Shown here: one piece after another, positions 60,271-64,000 of the stretch
Layout of the letters: every line of letters begins with the position of its first letter
How positions within the stretch are numbered: the first letter of the stretch is position 1
Origin: Chthoniobacterales bacterium
GTDB taxonomy: Bacteria; Verrucomicrobiota; Verrucomicrobiia; Chthoniobacterales; UBA10450
Length of the DNA stretch: 64,000 nt
Direction: 5' to 3'
NCBI GenBank assembly: GCA_013821455.1
Contig: JACDGS010000014.1
Coordinates: 1 to 64,000 of the forward strand
Notes under the pieces: model-generated
What the model saw: only the letters and a program-made list of their open reading frames with translations
The model's database searches: none
What the model was told of the DNA's origin: nothing
Program-made: the position numbers and the translations under genes

Positions 60271-61637
60271 GGTTCTTAACTTTCCGGGCTCGCGTCGCCC
60301 TCTGGAGTGTGGCGGTGGTGACGCTGGCGCTCACTCTTTTCGCAGTCGGTGCAGCCTGGAACCTGCGGCGGGAGCTGGTGGATAATGTGGACCAGGAAAT
60401 CCAGGACACAGCGGCCGCTTTCGCTGAGGAGTTGGATGAGCAACAGGCGGCGGGGGGCCAGTGGACGCAGGGGTTCGCGGAGGAGGACCTGCCGCGCTTT
60501 CCGTATGTGGAGGTGCGGAACGCGACGCGCCTTCTTTATCGCTCGCCGGCCCTCGGCACCGAGGATGCGTTCCCGCGCGAGCCCGGCGAACAACCGAACG
60601 AGATCACGCTGCTTGGACAGACGGTAAGGTTTCGCGTTTTCAAACGGGGCGGCATCACTTTCGCGCTTGGTCAGGATTTGCACTCGGTCGATGAAGCGCT
60701 CTCGGGGCTGCTCCATTCCTATCTCATCATCCTCCCGATGGTCGCCCTCGCGGTGGGGGCAGGTGGCTGGCTAGTCGCTCGTCGCGCGGTGGCGCCGATT
60801 CAGGCGATCACGGAGCAAGCCCAAACCATTTCCGCTTTCGGCCTGGGCCAGCGGATACCGGTGATGCCGACGCAGGACGAGATCGGTCATCTCACGCGAG
60901 TGCTCAACGATATGTTCGACCGGCTCCAGCAGAGCTTTGAGCAGGTGACTCGTTTCACTTCCGATGCTTCCCATGAATTAAAGACGCCGCTGGCGCTGAT
61001 GCAGGCGGAAATAGAGAACGCGCTTCAATCCATCCCGGATGCCGCTGCGCCGCGCGAGCTGCTCTCGAGCGTGAGCGAGCAATGCACACGGCTCTCGCAA
61101 ATCGTGGACGGGCTCCTGCTTCTATCGCGGGCCGATGACCGCCACCTCGCACTAGACCATGCACCAGTGGACCTCGTTCGTCTGGTCAATGAGCTGATGG
61201 AAGATGCAGAGATTCTCGCGGAGCCCGCCGCGCTCACTTTGGAAACTCGACTGGACCTGGACTTGCTGGTCGCAGGCGATGGCCGCCTCCTGGCCCGCGG
61301 AGTGATGAACCTCATCGATAACGCGATTAAATATAACATTCCCGGCGGCCAGATCCTCATCAGCCTAACGGCGCAGGCTGATTCTGCGGTCCTGCATATC
61401 GGCAACAGCGGCCCCGGCATTTTGGGGAGCGCCGAGAAAAAGATCTTCGATCGCTTTTATCGGGGCGATCTCTCGCACAGCGACGCGACTCCCGGTCACG
61501 GGCTGGGTCTGAGCATCGCGCGGGAAATCGCTCGAGCCCACGGGGGCGACGTCTCTCTCCTCCAGACCAACTCGCAATGGACTGAGTTCAGCTTCGTCCT
61601 GCCGCTGAGGCGCCCGCTCTCTTTACATGAATCCTGA
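60267..61637 (+). CDS. HAMP-containing sensor histidine kinase
   Basis: 456 residues from the ATG at 60267. Membrane helices at about 8-32 and 150-172 bracket a periplasmic sensor domain; HAMP follows (V-A-P-I-Q-A-I-T). Phospho-acceptor His236 in D-A-S-H-E-L-K-T-P-L, N-box N-L-I-D-N-A-I-K-Y-N, G-boxes H-G-L-G-L-S-I-A. It phosphorylates the coupled regulator. The stop overlaps the GT2 gene start by 11 bases. Confidence 0.94.
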   Translation: MRFLTFRARVALWSVAVVTLALTLFAVGAAWNLRRELVDNVDQEIQDTAAAFAEELDEQQAAGGQWTQGFAEEDLPRFPYVEVRNATRLLYRSPALGTEDAFPREPGEQPNEITLLGQTVRFRVFKRGGITFALGQDLHSVDEALSGLLHSYLIILPMVALAVGAGGWLVARRAVAPIQAITEQAQTISAFGLGQRIPVMPTQDEIGHLTRVLNDMFDRLQQSFEQVTRFTSDASHELKTPLALMQAEIENALQSIPDAAAPRELLSSVSEQCTRLSQIVDGLLLLSRADDRHLALDHAPVDLVRLVNELMEDAEILAEPAALTLETRLDLDLLVAGDGRLLARGVMNLIDNAIKYNIPGGQILISLTAQADSAVLHIGNSGPGILGSAEKKIFDRFYRGDLSHSDATPGHGLGLSIAREIARAHGGDVSLLQTNSQWTEFSFVLPLRRPLSLHES

Positions 61638-62751
61638 CGCGCTCATCTCGATCGTTGTTCCTTTTTTCAACGAAAGGGAGAACGTCGCCTTGGTCGGCAT
61701 GGAATTGAAACAGGTGCTGGAGGCGAATCTCACGAGCACCGAGGTGATTTTGATCGACGACGGGAGTGATGACGGGACGGCGCAGGCTCTGGACCAACTT
61801 GCGTCCGATTGGCCGCAATGTCAGGTGCATCACTTTCGGCAGAATCGCGGGCAATCCGCCGCGCTCCTTTACGGGTTTAGCAAGACGACTGGTTCGATCA
61901 TCGTGACGATGGATGGCGATGGCCAGAACGATCCTCACGACATCCCGAAATTACTCGACCGCTTGAGCGAAGCCGACATGGTGGTCGGGACTCGCCTCGG
62001 ACGGCAGGACTCCTGGGCGCGTCGGACTATCTCCGGGGTGGCGAATCTCGTTCGGGCCCAAGTGCTGGGAGACGGAATGTCGGATGCGGGCTGCGCCCTC
62101 AAGGTGTTCCGGCGCGAGGTCACTAGTGCGTTTATTCCGCTACAAACACTATATTCCTTCATGCCTGCGCTGGCGGTCGCTGCCGGTTTTCGGGTAACGG
62201 AAGAGCCGGTCCAGCACCGGCCCAGACGCTACGAGACATCGAAGTATTCGGTGCGCAGCTTTCTCATCTACCCGATAATCGATCTCATCGGCCTTCGTTG
62301 GTTCCGGGCCCGCCGCTGCCGGAATCAGCCAAGCCAGCAGGAACGGTGGGTGGCACCGCACTTGTTAGGTGTGGACTTGTATGGCCGATCGGTTCGCCGG
62401 GGAAAGCGCCGCTTCGTTCTCGTCGCGACACTCGCGGTGGTCGCCGGCGTGGTCGTCTTCGCGCGAGGCTGTGCTGCTAGCCCGCAAATCAGCTTTGGCG
62501 CCGCGCGGCAGATTGCGTTGCGGCGGTTCCCACAGGCCATCTTGACAGGTGAAGAACTGCGGATCGCAAACGGGGAGACGACCTGGATAATCGACCTACG
62601 ACCACAAGGTTCGAGAGACTTATACGAGTTAGGCATTGCTGGGAAAGATAGCCGCGTGATCGCGGAGCGGCCCGAGTCAGGACGAAGCCTTGGGAAAAGC
62701 CATGCAACCTTCCATCCAGCCCACGACGAGCCCGCCGCCCTGGCGGCCTAA
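61627..62751 (+). CDS. Glycosyltransferase family 2 fused to a PepSY-like domain
   Basis: 374 residues. Residues 1-230 are a GT2 (DPM1/ArnC-like) domain: V-V-P-F-F-N-E-R-E-N, D-D-G-S-D-D-G-T, D-G-D-G-Q-N-D-P, D-A-G-C-A-L-K-V-F. This enzyme group loads a sugar onto polyprenyl phosphate. Instead of the usual C-terminal helices there is one membrane helix (about 262-282) and then a PepSY-like unit (about 288-345: F-G-A-A-R-Q-I-A-L-R-R-F-P-Q-A-I, W-I-I-D-L). The GT2 domain would face the cytoplasm and PepSY the periplasm. Encoded in one operon with the RR and HK. Confidence 0.85.
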   Translation: MNPDALISIVVPFFNERENVALVGMELKQVLEANLTSTEVILIDDGSDDGTAQALDQLASDWPQCQVHHFRQNRGQSAALLYGFSKTTGSIIVTMDGDGQNDPHDIPKLLDRLSEADMVVGTRLGRQDSWARRTISGVANLVRAQVLGDGMSDAGCALKVFRREVTSAFIPLQTLYSFMPALAVAAGFRVTEEPVQHRPRRYETSKYSVRSFLIYPIIDLIGLRWFRARRCRNQPSQQERWVAPHLLGVDLYGRSVRRGKRRFVLVATLAVVAGVVVFARGCAASPQISFGAARQIALRRFPQAILTGEELRIANGETTWIIDLRPQGSRDLYELGIAGKDSRVIAERPESGRSLGKSHATFHPAHDEPAALAA

Positions 62752-62776
62752 CGAGTATAAGACCGAGCCCGTCCAG

Positions 62777-64000
62777 ATGAGGGAAATGCCTAACGAATCG
62801 CTTAACGCAGGCAGCGCACAGAAGGCTGACCACTTCCATCGCCGTGCGGCCTTCGCTCTCATTATCATCGGGACGCTTTTGCACCTGGCATATAGCACGC
62901 ATCTCGAACTAGTCGGCGACGAAGCCTATTACTGGCTCTGGTCGCGCCATCCTGATATCTCTTATCTGGATAAGGGACCCATGGTCGCGTGGTTCATCAG
63001 CGCGGGGACCGCTTTCTTCGGCCAGACCGTCTTCGGCGTGCGCTTTTTCGCTGTCCTGCTCGCAGGGGGCACCGGCGTGGGCCTTTACTCGTTAGGCGCA
63101 GCGCTCTTCTCCGCGCGGGCGGGGTTTTGGGCGGTGCTGATGGCGAGTGTCATCCCGCTCTTCGCGGTCGGCGCTTCCCTCATGACTATCGATACTGTCT
63201 ATGTCTTCTTCTGGACCTGGGCGGCGTGGGCTTTTTGGAAGGCGAATCATGAGCCGGGCCTGAGATGGTGGCTCCTGACCGGTTGTCTGGTCGGCCTCGG
63301 GATTTTATCGAAGTACACCGCGGCCATGGAGCTTGTCTCGTTTGCTCTCTTTTGCTGCTGGCATCGCCCCGCTCGCGTCCACTTCCGGCGACCTGATTTC
63401 TGGGCGATGATCGGTGTGGCACTGCTCTTCCTACTCCCGGCGGCTATCTGGAATATCCGCCATGGTTGGCCGACGAGTCACTGGCTTGTGACGCGCGGGG
63501 GCCTGGAGCATCGGTTTACTTTGCATCCGTTGTCCGTGGTTGAGTTTTTCGGCTCCCAAGCTGGAGTCGTCTCACCCCTGCTCTTCGTCGGCTTACTCTT
63601 TCTTCTCAGCCGCCGGAGCCTCCTCCAAACCGATCGGCCCGCAACGCGTTATACTCTGACTCTTTTCCTGCCGCTGTTCTCTTTCTACTTCGTTCTCAGC
63701 GCCAATTACCACGAGCCACCGAACTGGACTGCGGCCGCCTACATTGGAGGACTCATTCTTCTCGCCGCGAAGTGGCCGCTCCTGATGGCTACTAGTCGGA
63801 AGGCGCGCTGGCTGGCGGCGGTGGCGGTGGTGCTGGCAATGCTGGAAACGGGTTTGCTGCTCGGGGGCCATTGGCTGCACCTCCCGGCCAGGTTGGATCC
63901 CCTCAATCGAGCGCGAGGGTCGCAGGCTCTGGCGCAAGCTCTGGCGAAGGTCCAACAAAAAACGGGGGCGTCCTTTATCATCGCCGAGGATTATATGACC
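62777..64000 (+). CDS. ArnT-like GT39 glycosyltransferase, cut by the window end
   Basis: Open from the ATG at 62777 (an in-frame ATG at 62702 would overlap the GT2 gene) to the window end without a stop; at least 408 residues. The catalytic loop reads L-E-L-V-G-D-E-A-Y-Y-W-L-W, then D-I-S-Y-L-D-K-G-P-M-V-A-W-F, the hallmark of lipid A aminoarabinose/PMT-like enzymes. Several membrane helices follow. It would use the polyprenyl-linked sugar made by the preceding GT2. Two exact dispersed motifs flank its start and a third lies at 63089. Confidence 0.87.
   Translation, partial: MREMPNESLNAGSAQKADHFHRRAAFALIIIGTLLHLAYSTHLELVGDEAYYWLWSRHPDISYLDKGPMVAWFISAGTAFFGQTVFGVRFFAVLLAGGTGVGLYSLGAALFSARAGFWAVLMASVIPLFAVGASLMTIDTVYVFFWTWAAWAFWKANHEPGLRWWLLTGCLVGLGILSKYTAAMELVSFALFCCWHRPARVHFRRPDFWAMIGVALLFLLPAAIWNIRHGWPTSHWLVTRGGLEHRFTLHPLSVVEFFGSQAGVVSPLLFVGLLFLLSRRSLLQTDRPATRYTLTLFLPLFSFYFVLSANYHEPPNWTAAAYIGGLILLAAKWPLLMATSRKARWLAAVAVVLAMLETGLLLGGHWLHLPARLDPLNRARGSQALAQALAKVQQKTGASFIIAEDYMT

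Larger units (their letters stand above)
194..63097. repeat. Dispersed 9-bp motif TCGTTAGGC, about 63 copies
   Basis: Exact copies read by eye. Plus-strand TCGTTAGGC starts: 194, 6984, 7409, 7548, 8363, 8795, 9815, 10125, 10252, 10777, 12062, 12865, 17185, 19563, 19776, 20640, 20659, 20721, 22451, 23547, 23569, 23878, 24375, 24763, 25372, 25521, 27570, 27658, 28702, 28738, 29432, 29652, 31268, 31742, 33771, 35737, 44463, 45336, 49342, 51911, 53928, 54013, 63089. Reverse GCCTAACGA starts: 19363, 20300, 21721, 21847, 21918, 22499, 23169, 23801, 25768, 26000, 26597, 27046, 30841, 33024, 35259, 35449, 36246, 50034, 62746, 62788. Many one-mismatch forms also occur. The random expectation for a 9-mer on both strands is about 0.5. 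Most copies lie inside genes and are translated as P-N-D/E, L-T, S-L-G or V-R. Function is unknown; a DNA-uptake-type signal is my leading inference. Confidence 0.93.

Noticed and set aside
7000-62700. CRISPR arrays
   Set aside because: The repeats seen are palindromic and irregularly spaced, with no regular 30-40 bp spacers and no cas genes.
194-63097. Integron attC sites, because GTTAGGC fits the attC core GTTRRRY
   Set aside because: The copies are single, lie inside housekeeping genes and lack the paired RYYYAAC...GTTRRRY order with internal L boxes. The one close inverted pair (189-236) has the opposite order. No integrase gene is seen.

Overview
The window looks like one chromosomal segment of a moderately GC-rich, Gram-negative soil-type bacterium, most likely a Verrucomicrobiota member of the Chthoniobacterales/Spartobacteria kind. 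This is inferred from the PEP-CTERM protein, beta-strand-repeat secreted proteins, verrucomicrobial-style pilin-like genes, the Omp85/TamB pair and the tRNA without an encoded CCA. No rRNA, CRISPR array, intact transposase or prophage is visible.

The strongest signal is not a gene. The non-palindromic 9-mer TCGTTAGGC (reverse GCCTAACGA) occurs about 63 times by eye, where about 0.5 is expected by chance in 64 kb on both strands. It lies in coding and intergenic DNA, in all reading frames that avoid its stop codon (read as PND/PNE, LT, SLG or VR). It is dense at 7-12.9 kb and 17-36 kb (conserved housekeeping genes) and nearly absent at 0.2-7, 36-44 and 54-62.7 kb (accessory or decayed genes). 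A longer form, CCTTTACTCGTTAGGCG, sits mainly between genes of the accessory half. The pattern resembles the DNA uptake sequences of Neisseria and Pasteurellaceae, although the motif itself matches neither.

Layout. 0.3-6.9 kb: secreted proteins, a two-domain sugar transferase, a MITE-like element and a frameshifted gene. 7-12 kb (minus): phosphohexomutase, a lipoprotein, a YdeI-like protein, then folE with an unusual triple 6-pyruvoyltetrahydropterin-synthase-like fusion. 12.4-15 kb (minus): homogentisate dioxygenase and 4-hydroxyphenylpyruvate dioxygenase (tyrosine catabolism). 15-21 kb (minus): TamB-like then TamA-like, abutting. 21.2-25.7 kb: an anti-sigma-like protein, a nucleoside phosphorylase, a CDF transporter, an enoyl reductase, a dienelactone hydrolase and a TM2-like protein, then tRNA-Arg(ACG). 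26-29 kb: a single-polypeptide E1alpha-E1beta-E2 2-oxoacid dehydrogenase. 29-38 kb: SGNH hydrolase, DNA polymerase IV, GNAT, FMN-dependent hydroxyacid oxidase, a DUF5522 mini-gene coupled to a BtuF-like protein, an antitoxin relic and an amino-acid permease.

38.7-42.7 kb (minus) is an operon of pilin-like PilV/PilW/PilX proteins with a frameshift in the first gene. 42.9-46.8 kb is a decay zone with remnants of an outer-membrane protein, a methylamine-utilisation-type cupredoxin, a DUF6790 protein and another secreted protein, among an intact cupin, a plastocyanin-like and a DUF2059 protein. 46.9-49.4 kb: an HTH/DUF2975 pair facing an ABC exporter across twin palindromes. 50-57 kb: secreted repeat proteins and the PEP-CTERM protein, embedded in dispersed repeats. 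57.4-64 kb: an envelope-modification module with a PepSY protein, a response regulator, a histidine kinase, a GT2-PepSY fusion and two ArnT-like GT39 enzymes, the last running off the window.

Several genes are broken by single-base indels. I cannot tell real decay from assembly error without reads.
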